DNA of 64,000 nucleotides from positions 2,393,329 to 2,457,328 of the forward strand of contig VXAI01000015.1 in NCBI GenBank assembly GCA_013399305.1, in the 5' to 3' direction. Source of the stretch: Rostratula benghalensis (taxonomy: Eukaryota > Chordata > Aves > Charadriiformes > Rostratulidae). The translations under genes were made by a program, and so were the position numbers. Position 1 is the first letter of the stretch; every line of letters starts with the position of its first letter. Below are positions 45,861-57,601 of this stretch, piece by piece. The notes under the pieces are model-generated. The model was not told where the DNA came from, did no database searches, and saw only the letters and a list, made by a program, of their open reading frames with translations.

Positions 45861-47327
45861 AACTTAAAACAGAAAGTTAAAAACTAAGTATTTGTAGGCT
45901 CTTTTATTTTTCAGGTGAAAGTAGAGCAAAGGAAAAAGCAAGGGGATCTGAGGCAGGAGCAACAAATAAGGCTAGGATGCCAAGTGAGCAGGGAATCAAT
46001 ACTGCTTAGTGTCATTCTCCATCATTTTTATTCAGAATAATTAATCTCAAGACATTATGGCTCTCTGGCAAATGTATTCTTAGAAGAAGGGCTTGATAAA
46101 TCTGTGCTTCTATTCCAGAGACGTGGATAAGCACTTTTTTCTCTCCCCCCCATTTGTACGTGTGCGAAGATAAGTCTCCTCTTTTCTAGTATCTGCATTC
46201 AGATCCACAAAAGAGTTATTAACTGCACTGGCAGCACTATCCAGCAACAATGGGACAATGACCTGGTCCTCCTAGTAATTTGTTCTATGACATTATAAGT
46301 GTTCAAATTAAATAATCGCTTAATAACAGACTAAAGAAACTTTGCGTGTCTATGCTTATGATGATTATTACTTTTTGAACTGGTATCTTCTAGTCTTCAT
46401 TTGGCTTGTTAGTAAATACAGTAATTGCAGATTATTATTTTCCCGTGGTTAGATTCTATTTGAAGAACCTCAGATTTTCACCGGTAAAAATTTCAATTAA
46501 GGTTCACAAAATTAACAACTTCACAGATGTGGATATTTGAACCATACTTTTGTGTGAGATATTTGTAATAAATTTACAAAGAAATCATTGAGGAAATATC
46601 CACTACACTGAAACATGAAGGTGAAATTTGGGATGTTCTCTTCTGAGATCTTAGTAGTCAGTTGAGGTGTTTCAAAGTCAACATTTCATAAGAATCAAGA
46701 GGTAACTGACTTGGAAGTGCTTTCATCTCCAATCAATTATTTCAGCAATTGGGTTAACTCTCAAATTGAAATCCTATCCATCCTCATTACACAGATATAA
46801 TCAATATTGGTAATTTAGAAGTTGGGGAATATCTTCATTAATATCCCCTGTTAAGTGTGGTTTAAAAATCATTGCATTATTAGCCAACTATTATTCTGTC
46901 ACAGTATGAGACTTAAAAGTCATTTTTCAGAGCTCTGATACGCCCTGCTAGTCCACACCAAGCTGATAATCACCTGAGAAATCAGTGAATAAACAAGCAC
47001 CACTTAAAATGCTCTTTCACCAGACATTGTTTTTCTTCAAGCTGCTGCCTAACAGCAGCACTTCTGAGCAGAGCCATGGCTCTGCATTTATTTAAAATAC
47101 TGTTTTTTGGGGTTTTTTAAAGTGCATTTCCTCAGTTACCAGATGAAGTTACTGGGCTAACCCTATTGCTGCTGACCATTACAGTGCTGGTGGGGTTAGG
47201 GTACAAACCCCAGCTGCTGGAGATGCTGTGATCCAGGCTCCAGAAACACATCGTTGATCAGTGTCCATGCAAAGAGCCTGGGCTGAAGCAAAGGGGTGTG
47301 AACTCCAGATAGTGGGGATCTCCTCTG
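45861..47327. other. AT-rich, repeat-free region nearly devoid of open frames
   Basis: About 1.45 kb without any ATG frame of 60 codons on either strand and without recognised retroposons or long homopolymers. The sequence is AT-rich but of high complexity, for example 46270-46560 with AAATTAAATAATCGCTTAATAAC-like homeodomain words. This texture is typical of deeply conserved non-coding DNA near developmental genes. That reading is inference without an alignment. Confidence 0.4.
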
Positions 47328-50300
47328 TTGATCTACAACTGTTGCAGGTCTAGGAGTGAAAACCACAGGGTGAGGAGTATGAGCAGAGGTGGTCGACTAC
47401 CCATAAAGATGCTGACCAACACAATGAAGTATGCTTGGGTTTTTTTCCACCAGGAGAGCCCCTTCTGCTTCCCCTTTGGGTACAACAGTGACAGAATTAC
47501 TGTGGGTGGGGGCTATTGGGTAGCACAGGGGACTGTTGTTGGTAGCATGTATCTGGGAAGCTTGTGTGGGAAACTGTCTTACAGAGGTTGTGTGATCCAA
47601 GAAAACCCCCTGATGGAGTAAGTGTGTGGTTTTCTGGGAAAGCTCTGCATGGGTGGAACTCTGGTGATGGCCCCATCCATTGCAAGTCATGGCTCTTATC
47701 TCTGCAATGGACAGAAGATGGTGCCTTTGAAAAGGGTTTAGGTGACTTTTGTTTGTTTTTGTTTTCTTCCTCCTCTGCATGTGTGTCAGGAGTTGCTTGG
47801 AGCAAGCTTTGTGTTTGTTGGTGGCATGTGAAACAGTATCTTCCAGGAAACTTCAGAAATATTTTATGAAGTGTAGTAATAAAAATATCCATGTGGTGCA
47901 GCCCATGCAAAATAACACTTTTGGCTGGGAGCAAGTTGTATGTACAATTTCTATAGTGTACAATTCTTCCACAAGAAACCCTTGCAGATGGATTTCATCT
48001 CCCTGGTATTTGAATATCCATTACACAACCCAAAAAAATCTTTTCTGGGGCAGTTGCAGAAATAGTTATCTGTGATATACCTTTCCAGCTGAGATCAGGG
48101 GCTGGTCTGCGCCCAGGTTGGCCCTGACAGGTTGGATCCAACCCAGTGCTGCTGGCGTAGTTCCCAGAGAGACCCCAGCAGTCATGCTGAACCAGTTAAG
48201 TGGGGGCTGTGGGCCCCATCTGCAGGGCTGGAGCTCAGTAGGCGGTGGTGCTCCTGATGGGATGTGCAGGGCTGAGGCCGTGGGAAACCACTTGAGGGGT
48301 GGTGGGGGAAATCCTGCAAGAGAGGCTTTGCTTCCTGGAAGGACTCTACTAGAGGGATGATCTGGACCACCTTTGAAGAGAAAAGAAAGATTAGAATACA
48401 CTTGTGATGTATCAACTGAATAATAGAGCTCAGAGATGTGTTTTGCTTTGTAGCTTCTGCTGCTGTGCTCTGTAAGGAGGCTGCTATGTGCATGGTAAGA
48501 ATCCTCCTGTGGTGGCAAGTACCTTGCCTTTCTGCTGGTTTGAGGTCTTTGGATGTAAGGTTTGACAGGATATGAGTGAGGCTAGTATGCCCAAAGGACA
48601 AACTGGGCAGTTCTTCAGAGTTGGCATTTCTAGATCTGATGAGCGATTGCATGCAAATTACCCCTAATGAATGTTAATTACTGGGAGAGTTACATATTTC
48701 ACTTGATTTCTTTTTGGCAGCTTGTGCAACTATGTTTTTATATACCTGGTAATTGAAATGTTTGATTTGAAAAATAATAATACTCTGTAATTACAATTGC
48801 TTTATTAAAGGTTGCAGGGCTTATGTGATCTCTGTAATAAACTTTATGAATTCTTCTATCTAGACAGTGATCTTCTGGCTCTTTCTCTAAAGGGGCAGTA
48901 CAGTATTTGCTAACTACTCAGGAGTTTACTTGCCAGCCTTTCCCAGCTTAGATCCCATGGTTTCTACTAAATGGAAATTATGAGGATTGAATATTTTGCC
49001 AAGGATGTCTGTGGGTGGAAGTCCAGCTGCTATCCTGACTTAGTCTTGATTGATGCTGGAGGTGCCTTCCTTCTGTACAGCTCTGCTTCCTGTGTTTTGC
49101 CTGGTGAGCAGCTTGGACATTGGCTGAGGGTTGAGCGAAGCCCCAGTGGAGACTTGCCCTGGTTCTGGGCATGCAGTGCACCCAAGATGCAGCAGCAGTA
49201 AGGACCTCCTGCTCTTGGTGCTGTGGGGAGCAGGAGGGGTCTGGGTCTGAGCTGTACTGAGTACCCCAAGCTGCAGCAAATGCCAGGGTGCTGGTCCCAG
49301 CCCTGGTTTCATGAGCTCTGTGCCAGCCCCAAGCCATGGCTCTACTGAAAGAGAGCTGGGATGACTCAGCTCTCAACTGGTCAGTCAAGATGTCCTGCAG
49401 TTAAAGTCCTTTTGTGTCCAGACTCAAAAGAACTGGAAGGCTCAGGGTACACTTTGCCTACTGTTGGGAACAGTTGCTTTATATGATCACCTTAGCAATG
49501 TGGGTGGGCAGGAGGAAAAAGCTTCTTTGAGATCAGCATCCAAGACAGGAACAGATCATCGACCAACCTTTCAGTGAAACTCCTTCTGAAATAGCTCTGC
49601 CCTGTTTTTCTGTTTAACTGTGTGACCTGCAAGAGCCCCAGCTGTGCTGGCTTAACCTGGCTTATTTTTGTGGTCTGTTTGAGCATTTATGTTTCCTCTT
49701 TGCAACTCATCTAGAGGAACATCTGACTTTCTCAAGTTCTTCATGGCGAGTTTGCCCTGTGTGGCTCTGCAGATGGGTCACGTGTTGTGTTTGACAGCGT
49801 TAGTGATGATGAACACACCAGTGACAGCAATTTGGAGCCCTCATGCCCACTTCCACTGGAGCCACAATCACTGGCTCCGTGACAAGTTTCCTGTCCTGAC
49901 TCAGTTGCTGAGTAATTTTTAATTTTATCTCCCTTCTGAAGGGAAATAGCATTTGGTGTCAGATTTCTTTTGTTATTAGTTTTAACGTATTGCAAGGTTT
50001 AATAAGCTTTGCTTCACACTTTATTTTTGCTATTAGCACGCTTTCAGTTTCAGGCTGGTTGGTGCAAGAGCATAATTGCGTGTTAGGCTCTGAGCTGGAG
50101 TAACTGTTGTTGAAATTGTTGGAATGACTATGGGAGTAATTTGCTACAGCAAGTCCTCTCTGCCTTTTCTCATATCTGGTCAGTGATAGAGGATCTGGGG
50201 AGAGGTATAAAACCCACACAATGGATCTATCCAAAATGTGGAGTTGAAGAAAGGTGTTGTGTTTTTTCCTCAAAGTGGGATGTTATGTATGCCATATGTG

Positions 50301-51660
50301 CTTTCGTGCTTGTAAACTACACTGCTGACTCTTGCATTGTAGCAACATTCAAAACTTGTAAAGGTTGGGTCTTGAATTATCCAGCTCACACGCAGGATTT
50401 TCTACGTGCATTGATTTACAACAGTACCAATGGTGAAAGGACTCCTCTATTGTCATTTGGGTGGAAGAAGACAGTAAAAGCCTGTTCAGATGAGTCTTGG
50501 GGCACTGAATTTCCTCAATACTGTGTTACTGCCAGGGGATGCCGTGCTGGAGCTCAGTGAGTGAGTGGAAAGGCTTTCATGGTTCAGTGAACCCTGCATC
50601 AGGCACATAAAGCTAAGTAACTTCAGGAAGACACTGTGGAATGTACCTCTGTAGTTCAACATGGTATATTTTTCAAATAGTAGCATTTTTCTTTTTGTTA
50701 GTGTTTGAGGCAAAAGGCACTGAATTCTAACTCCCTTTGGGCTTGTAGCTGAGATAAGGTGGGTAGGTTTTACTGTTGCTCTCAGATAGTAGGTAAACTG
50801 CTTGAGATGTTTAAATTGGGAATATGCTAAGCATTCAGGAGTGAAGAGCTCTGAGCTCGAGGGAGGGTGCTTGGGAAGTGGAATAATTTAGCGAGCAGCA
50901 GAGCCAAAGGCTGAGCTCTGTCCCAGCTTTAATGCAATGCAGTCTCTGGGGAGAATGAGTGGTACAAATACAAACAGTGGATGGAAGGGACATGGCAACA
51001 GCCAAGGTGAGGGCATTTGGGGGATGAAGGGAGTGGTCTGGCCCAAGCCCAAGGGACTTAGGTGCCTCTCAGGCTGTCCTAAGTAGCTAAAAGCCTGGCT
51101 TGGCTGCCAGGTGCCTCCGCCTTGACTCCAGGGAGGCCGAGAGTGGCCAGCGCTGCATCACAAGCATTGCAGGTGGGAGCAGGATCAGACCCTCTCTTGG
51201 AGGAGGCCATCTGCTGCCGGTTAAGGAAAGCTCAGCACCTTCCCTATCAGCCAGGACGTTAATGGTTTTGCAAGAGCCGTTTCTGTGCGGTTTGAAGGCC
51301 CAGCAGGGCTGCAGGGCGATGGTAATACTCATACAGCGCCTGGCTACCTGCCAAGAGCAGCAGCAGCAGCTTTTCTTTCCTGGCTAATCGCTGATAAAAC
51401 AGGAAGACCTTGATCATCCCTTTTGACATGAATAACGATGTTATCTCCTGTGATGTATGACCCAGAGCCAGATAATGTCCTCTGGCAGGCCTTTTTTCTC
51501 ATGAGATGTAAAATACAATGATTATGTTACAAGGGGGAGATAAAGTGGCACAATCTTCACTAGTTCAAATAACTAATTGAAGCAGGAACTAGTGGAAATG
51601 GCTTCCTTTGTTCCCCAGCCATTGTTGATATAACAGTGCTTATAATAAAAGCCGAAACTG
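47328..51660. other. Non-coding unique sequence
   Basis: No gene recognised. Overlapping frames on both strands at 47328-48652 (up to 156 codons) reflect a stop-poor patch rather than a protein family. A 139-codon plus frame at 50141-50560 is the most isolated opening, but it has no recognisable domain and an opposite-strand frame overlaps its start. An (AGC)5 array lies at 51356-51370. Confidence 0.45.
51356..51370 (+). repeat. (AGC)5 trinucleotide repeat
   Basis: Five uninterrupted AGC units. Short, but a possible expandable triplet array. Confidence 0.95.
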
Positions 51661-51766
51661 TTGCCCTCCTTTTCTTTTTTTTTTTATTCTCTATTTTTTT
51701 TTCCCTTTTAAACTCGAGTGTCTCTGCTTCTGCTTTCTCCTCCCTGTTTCCCTGGGGGAGCTGAGG
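51661..51766 (+). repeat. Polypyrimidine tract
   Basis: A stretch of about 100 bp dominated by T and C, including a T11 run (51675-51685) and a T9 run (51694-51702), broken by a few AT-rich bases and CTCGAG. Such tracts form part of the overall T bias of the plus strand. Confidence 0.75.
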
Positions 51767-51963
51767 ACAGTGGTGATTTCTAGCAAGGGGTCCTGCTTTC
51801 CAGCGAGTCTTGTGTGTGAGCGTCAGGAGGATGAAATCAATAAGTAGCTCTCATTCTTTGTTTCCCTAGAGGATTTAGAGAACACAAAAAATAGAGACCA
51901 GTGCTCTCCAAACCATAATTACACTTTTTTTATTTTATTTGCTTTCATTTTTTTTTTGTGAAG

Positions 51964-52089
51964 GCAACAAACCTCATTACCTGGCAGGATTGGTCACCAG
52001 GGGTATATTGATATTTCAGTGCGTGTATAGTACTTAGCACAATTGAGTTCAAGTATTAAAAAATGTGCCTCCCTACCCCCAGCCGTCAG
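51964..52089 (+). other. Candidate non-coding exon with strong splice sites
   Basis: A long T-rich tract (from about 51924, with T10 at 51948-51957) ends GTGAAG at 51963. The segment ends CAG at 52089 followed by GTAAGT, the perfect vertebrate donor consensus. All three plus-strand phases contain stops, so any transcript here would be non-coding or untranslated. An alternative acceptor only seven bases before the donor (CCCCCAG at 52082) would give an improbable micro-exon. Confidence 0.22.
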
Positions 52090-53269
52090 GTAAGTTGGTG
52101 TAAAAAAAAAAGGCAGGAGAGGTAACAGCAGATCTTCACATGAGGAGTGATACTGCACAGTTGTAGTACATTGTTATTAAAGGTGTTGTGAGGTTTTATT
52201 TGTCATAGCCTGGTCTGATTGCTAGGAAAGATAAAATGACACAGTGCCTTTTCTCCTAGGAGGGGCAAATGAGCCTCTTTTGGACCAAAAGTAGTTCAAG
52301 TATGAAATAAGGATTCCTTTGTTAAAAGAAATCCAATTATATTTCTTAAGATTTAGTAATGTCTATTACACTACGTAAAGACCAATGTTAAAGATGAGGT
52401 TGTTGTCAGAAGCTGTCTACTGCAGGCTTTATGGCTGTGGTGGGGGTGGTACTGCTGAGGAACAGGCTGTGCTCTGATGACTCAATCTGGACAGATAAAG
52501 TCAATAGAGGCATATCCTATGGTGTGGCAGAGACATGGAGAACGTAAGAGACTTGCTCATGTTCCTAGATGACTATAGCAATATCACAATGAGGTTAGAC
52601 TTCAGCTCTCGTGATCCCAGACCATTGATGCTGTACTGTCTGGTGTCTCTCAGAATCGCTAAACTTTAATCTTATCAGGGATTCATTTTATGGCACTTCT
52701 AGGAAAACACTTGACTTGTGTAATGCAGACTTGTTCCTGCATTGCTTTGCCCCTGGACTGTAGCCTCTGCAAAGGCAGAGAGTCTGCACCTGGTTCTTTC
52801 TTCTTCCTTGGGGTCCAGTCCTGTCATGCTCAACTCCCACAACTGCAGAGCCCAGAAATCTTGACTTGAGCCCAAACAGATGGGGCAAAGCTGACCCTCA
52901 GTGGACTGAAAATCTTTAACTGAGTGCCTGGGCTTTGCAAGGCATCTGAATGACCCAGCTTTGTATTTCATTGATGGATGATACAGATGTAAAAGGCTTG
53001 TACGTTACCAAAGTGCTATGAAGCTTTGCCTCCAGGTTAGATGTGATAGTGGAGCCTTTCATCTGGCAACAGGATTTGTGACATCTTTGGTAGAAGCGTG
53101 TTTTGTTAGAGCTGTAGAAGGATGTTTTGACTTGGCAGGTACCAGCTCCCCTTCTTGATCCCCCACACAGATATATCCAGGTGGTGTGACTCTGAGAGCC
53201 TCTTCCTAGCAAGCAGCAGCCACTCATGAGTGAGGGCTGCTTTGGTGTCTGTCAGCCTCCCTGCTGCAG
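52090..53269. other. Unassigned sequence between two exon-like segments
   Basis: Contains an A10 run at 52102-52111 and overlapping minus-strand frames (52688-53227, up to 103 codons) without recognised domains. If the flanking candidates are real, this would be a 1.18-kb intron. Confidence 0.35.
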
Positions 53270-53371
53270 CATTTGTGGTATTTGCTATGCATTGCCGTGT
53301 TTGTGTTGCTAATACCGCTTCTTGTGTCTCATCTGCTGCCTGTACTGCCCATTTCCTTACCCCAATACCAG
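53270..53371 (+). other. Candidate exon, 102 bp, open in two phases
   Basis: Upstream pyrimidine-rich sequence ends CCTCCCTGCTGCAG at 53269. Downstream, CAG at 53371 is followed by GTAAGA, a strong donor. The segment is exactly 34 codons. In the first phase it has no stop and would encode a strongly hydrophobic, Leu/Val-rich stretch resembling a membrane segment. Pyrimidine-rich DNA gives hydrophobic codons by default, so this is weak support. No homologue recognised. Confidence 0.22.
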
Positions 53372-53599
53372 GTAAGAAGAAGCCTATGCCTGGCTTGACC
53401 AGCTGAGGACAAAGAGGTGGCAGGAGAGTGGTGAACCATGGGGCACCGTGGTTCAGAGCAGACTAGGTGAAGGAGTGCGAGAAAATGCAGGACAGGCCGG
53501 GCCAGGCACTGAGTGGGTTCAAAACCTCTTTGAAGCTGAGGTCAAGCTCCCAAAATAATGTTGAAGCAGTGTGAGAAAGCTCAGAGTTGGGCAAGAGTG
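53372..53599. other. Non-coding unique sequence
   Basis: Nothing recognised between the exon-like segment and the MIR remnant. Confidence 0.5.
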
Positions 53600-53768
53600 G
53601 GGCACCTGGGTGCTATTTATGACTGCTACTGTGTGACCTTGAGCAGCTCACTGCACCTCTGAGTCATAGCTCTGCTTCCCCAGCTGCAAAATGAGTGGTA
53701 CAGTAACACCTACTTCATTCACAGGGGTATCATGTGGCGAAATTTTGTAATTAATTGAATGATGGAAA
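53600..53768 (+). mobile_element. MIR-like tRNA-derived SINE
   Basis: Clear match in order to the amniote MIR: CTACTGTGTGACCTTGAGCA, CTCACTGCACCTCTGAG, CCCAGCTGCAAAATGAGTGG, CAGTAACACCTACTTCATTC, CACAGGGGTATCATG and a trailing AATTTTGTAATTAATTGAATGA-type AT-rich end. The central CORE region is the best preserved part. This is the best-preserved old SINE in the window, and MIRs of this age are sparse in birds. Confidence 0.82.
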
Positions 53769-56700
53769 ACTTTTTGTTTTTTCCTGTGGTATAAAGGCTA
53801 CAATGCAATGGTCTGATCCTAAGGCTGGCTTGCAGGCTGGGACCTTGGCTGGATTCATTGACTTCCAGAGTGTGCTTTGTTCCCTCTAAGCACAGGAGGA
53901 AATATCTGCAGAATTGGGACCCTGGTGCAAAGTTTTATGAGTTACCACATGGCCACTGTACAAATCAATTACTGTAGTAGGTCTGTAATGAAAGTAACAT
54001 ACAAAACAGTTACTGATTCTACAGCAACTTGAGTGGATGCCAAAAAATGTGGCCAATAATTAGTGACCGCCTGACAGATCCAGGGTTTCTCGGTGAGTGC
54101 GTGCTGAGAGCATGGTTCATAATGCCGCTGATCCTGGAGATGGTCCTGCTTGTGAGGTCAGATTAGCTGTTATTTTTTAAACTATTTGTTTTGTGTCAGT
54201 CTTTGTTAGAATCCTGGTTTAAAACCTTTCAGGTGTAAGTATAAAGCTTAAAAGCTTTTCTCCAGCCCCACCCTTAAGAATGGGTTTAATCCTTTTAACA
54301 AAGCTCTGATCTGACAGTTTATTTCGCTCTAGGCTTCAGCTTCAGTGGTTGCAGCCAAAACCTGACAAGTTCTTCTTGTTAATTCTGAATGTATTATCCA
54401 GTGACAAATGTATCTCCCACTTATATGTGACACTGAGAATGAAATGCATATGATCAAATTTCTTATAGCTGGAGTGGGGCTGGTTGTTAAGATCATCTCC
54501 ATATCTTTGCAGTATGACAGTCAATCCAAACCCATTCTTTTTCAGCAGCAGATCTCAGCCTAGTTTGGGACACTCATGATAGGTTGCAATCTGGTGCCAT
54601 ACTCTGCAAAGATTAAAGAAAGGCTAAAAATAAACCCGTCATTTTTCCTGGACATTTTCTTGTGAAATGCAGAGAGATACGTCACTAGAATGCAAAATAA
54701 ATTCATATGGAATTTTTATGCTATGTTTTTTTTATGGACAGATGGAGTCAATGTCGTTTCTGGTTTCTCATTTCTAAATACAGTGGTGTTATGTACAGCC
54801 TTCCACCTGAAAGCTTGTCTTGGAAGCCAAAAAAGAATAAAATGGATTTTTACAATAAAGCCAGAAAAGTTCTTAATTCTTATAAGTTTGCCAATATACA
54901 GGATGCAGATAATGTATTTGAACTCAGCCTCCTCCTCTTCTGCTCATAAAGTATCAGTATGCTGATGAAATTTATTTTCTGGAATATAGTCTGTGTCATG
55001 AGGTTGGGATTTTTCTTTATTCCTATAAGATTGTGGTTTTGCTACTGATGGATTAAAACCTCCATGAGGGTGATGAACTGCATGCAGTGGACCAAGAGCC
55101 AGGCCTCTGCCACCCCGTCCCTCACTTAATCTCTCTTAAGCTGGTCTCCTCTTGCTGTCGGTCTCCTGTTTTTGACTGGACCAGTAACCTTCAGACCAAT
55201 GCCACTGCTATTTGCTCCCAGTCGTTTGAGCTCCATCATTATTCCTGGGCTTTTCTGGGGCCATGTCATGCTCCCTTGGAGGTGGGAGGTAGTAAAGATG
55301 TAACAAGTTAATCCCTTCTGGGTGTTTCTCCGAAAGCAATGGCATCTTCCAGATCACTGTCTGGAGACCTTCCTCTTTCCTCCTCCTCCAAACAGCACAA
55401 GAAACCTTGTAGCTCTTGCAAATAGATGCACAGAGGAGATGGGCAGCATGTCTCTGGCCAAGGCTGGCTTGTGTGGCTGCAGTCAAAGACATGAGGTCTG
55501 ATGGAGAAAGTCAATTTCCTGTTAAATTAGCTTGGCTGTTTCTCTAAGAAAGGTGGAATTTTAATGAAAGTGCTTATTAATGGATGAGCCCAGAGGGAAG
55601 TGGATTTGTGGCAAAGCCAGAACTTTATAGGGAAAGCCTTACCTCGTAAAAGGTCACAAAAGATGCTTACAGGACTGAACTTGGTCTGCTTAGCAATTGG
55701 CTGCTTGTGCAGGGACAGTCTTCCTTTTCCCATAAAACATGCATTAAGGGTGCCAACTAAGTTGGTTCTTTTTTATATCAGTCACAAAAACAGTGGGAGG
55801 TTTAGTTCCTGTCAAACTTTATGGGCCATTTACGAGGAGGCCTTCCCCAAAGTATTTCACCGGCCAAATAAAAATAAATGGCACTGAAAAATTTTATAAC
55901 ACAATGCATGAACTGTTGTGGTAGTGGGAAAACATGTGCCCAAGACCTCTTCTCCCTCCTCTGTGCAGAGGAATTAAAATGGAATTTTAATTATTGTAAC
56001 TTTTATAGGCTTCTTCATTTTCAAGCATTACTGTAGTCTGATGGTTACCTTTGGGAGGGAGAGATGGTGCATTCATTAGAGATGAGAAAATGTGGTGGCA
56101 AAGGAGCAGCTTCATGGCCTTGGTGAGTGTCAGCTGCTCCATAGAGAGATGAGAAAAATCACAAGAGGTGGTGGGTGGTAACTTGAAGTGTTGGTGGTGT
56201 CCCTTGGAGATGGGGATTGATGTCTGCCATGCTTGGGTATCCTGTCTAGGGACAGATGTGGGCACACAAGTGCCTGTGGAGTCTGTAAGTCTGATTTCTT
56301 TTAAAAAAAAAAAAAAACCCCACACACACCTCTCCCCCCTGAAAAAGGGTTTAAAACTGGGGGTTTTGCTCAGGCTGCTGTGGCTGTGCTGCTGCTTGGG
56401 GAAGGTACTTCATTTACCGTTGTGTAATTTTTTTTTTCCTATTCAAAATGGGAGGAAAAAAGGAAGGAACCATTTTCACCCACCGCTAGGACCAGATAAA
56501 ATATTCAAAGAGGAGCAGTGCAGTTCAACTTACAGTAAGAAGCCTCTGAGCAGGAATAGCTGCGGTTCCCTCCTTGCAAGTTTTATCCTCTGCTCTGACC
56601 TATGGGGAGGAAAACACTTCTGTCTGGGGAGAAAAGCAGACTCTAAATACCCCTGTGGAAAGGGAGCAGCTCTTGGGGAATATTTTTAATAGAACTGGGT

Positions 56701-57582
56701 TGAGCAGTCACTTCTGCGGGTGCCGTCTCTGCTGCTGGGTGAGATTCACAGCTCAATCCCTGAACTGCTGCACTGCTGAACTCTCTGTAGCTCAGTGCTG
56801 GATTTACCATACCAACAGCTTTATCGGAGGAGTGAAACAACAGCTTGCTTCTACGGGAAGGGAGAGGAACAACCTACCCCTGAGCCACTAAACGAACAGC
56901 AAAGATGTTCTCCAAATAGTTTCTCTTCCCCTCTTGTGCATGTGCTCTCTGCAGAGGTCAGGGGGTTCAGGCAGTAATGAGATTACACCATTGCCACTTC
57001 AGACTGCACATGTGATAAATAATAATTAAATCCTTTTACTGACCTTATAATATTAGAATTGCTGCTTCCTCCCTCCCCCTGCCATGAGGGTGGTCAGATG
57101 CTGGGACTGGGACACACAGAGGATGTGGGATCTCCGTTCTTGGGATGCTCAGAACTTACCTGGACGTGGTCCTGAGCAGCTAGATCTATTTGGAACTGCT
57201 CTAAGCAGAAGGGTCGGACCAAGGATCTCCAGCTGGTTCCTCCCTTACCATGCCCTGCTCTGGCTCTGCAGTTTAGGCTATTCAGATTTGGAGCAGCTTG
57301 AATGATTTTGGATCAGCAGGCTCACTGCCAGAGGAAGTCTTGGCAAGGGTGGATGCCTCTCCCTTTGCCCCAACAGAGTCCTCAGCCCTTTTCTGAGGCA
57401 CGTCCTGCCATGCAAGGTCAGGAACAGGAGCTGTGACTACACGGATGTGGGAATCTGATTTAACCTGACAGTAAATAAGTTCTTTTGAGCCAGGGCAAGT
57501 CAGAGCAAGGGTAAGGTCTGGGTGCAGGTGCTAAACTTTTGATGAGGATGGGTTTAAAATGGATCAAGCCCGCAGAGTCCTC
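53769..57582. other. Non-coding unique sequence
   Basis: No gene recognised. The longest opening in the whole window, 173 codons at 56168-56689 (plus), runs through an A15 run (56303-56317) and a T10 run (56428-56437). It is composed of low-complexity and Gly/Cys/Lys-rich sequence with no domain, so I do not regard it as a gene. 54560-54720 is complex AT-rich sequence. Confidence 0.45.
56303..56317 (+). repeat. Poly-A run (A15) followed by CA repeat
   Basis: The longest A run on this strand, followed by CCCCACACACACC. No retroposon body or target-site duplication is recognised upstream, so a retroposed tail is not supported. Confidence 0.95.
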
Positions 57583-57601
57583 TTTTTTTTTTTTTTTTTT
57601 T
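57583..57601 (+). repeat. Poly-T run (T19)
   Basis: Nineteen T, directly followed by CCTATGTGTAAAATGAGG, which resembles the MIR word 'cctcatctgtaaaatggg' but cannot be followed further. Confidence 0.95.

Noticed and set aside
48066..48652. Overlapping minus-strand frames of 150 and 156 codons
   Set aside because: Two different phases are open over the same GC-richer patch together with an 80-codon plus frame, a sign of stop-poor composition rather than coding constraint.
56168..56689. 173-codon + strand open frame, the longest in the window
   Set aside because: It runs through an A15 tract and a T10 tract, is low-complexity in parts, has no recognisable domain and overlaps other-phase frames. 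It looks like compositional openness.
57151..57163. Perfect donor consensus on the minus strand (complement of ACTTACCTG)
   Set aside because: No matching upstream acceptor or open segment was evident on the minus strand; a single site is expected by chance in a window this size.
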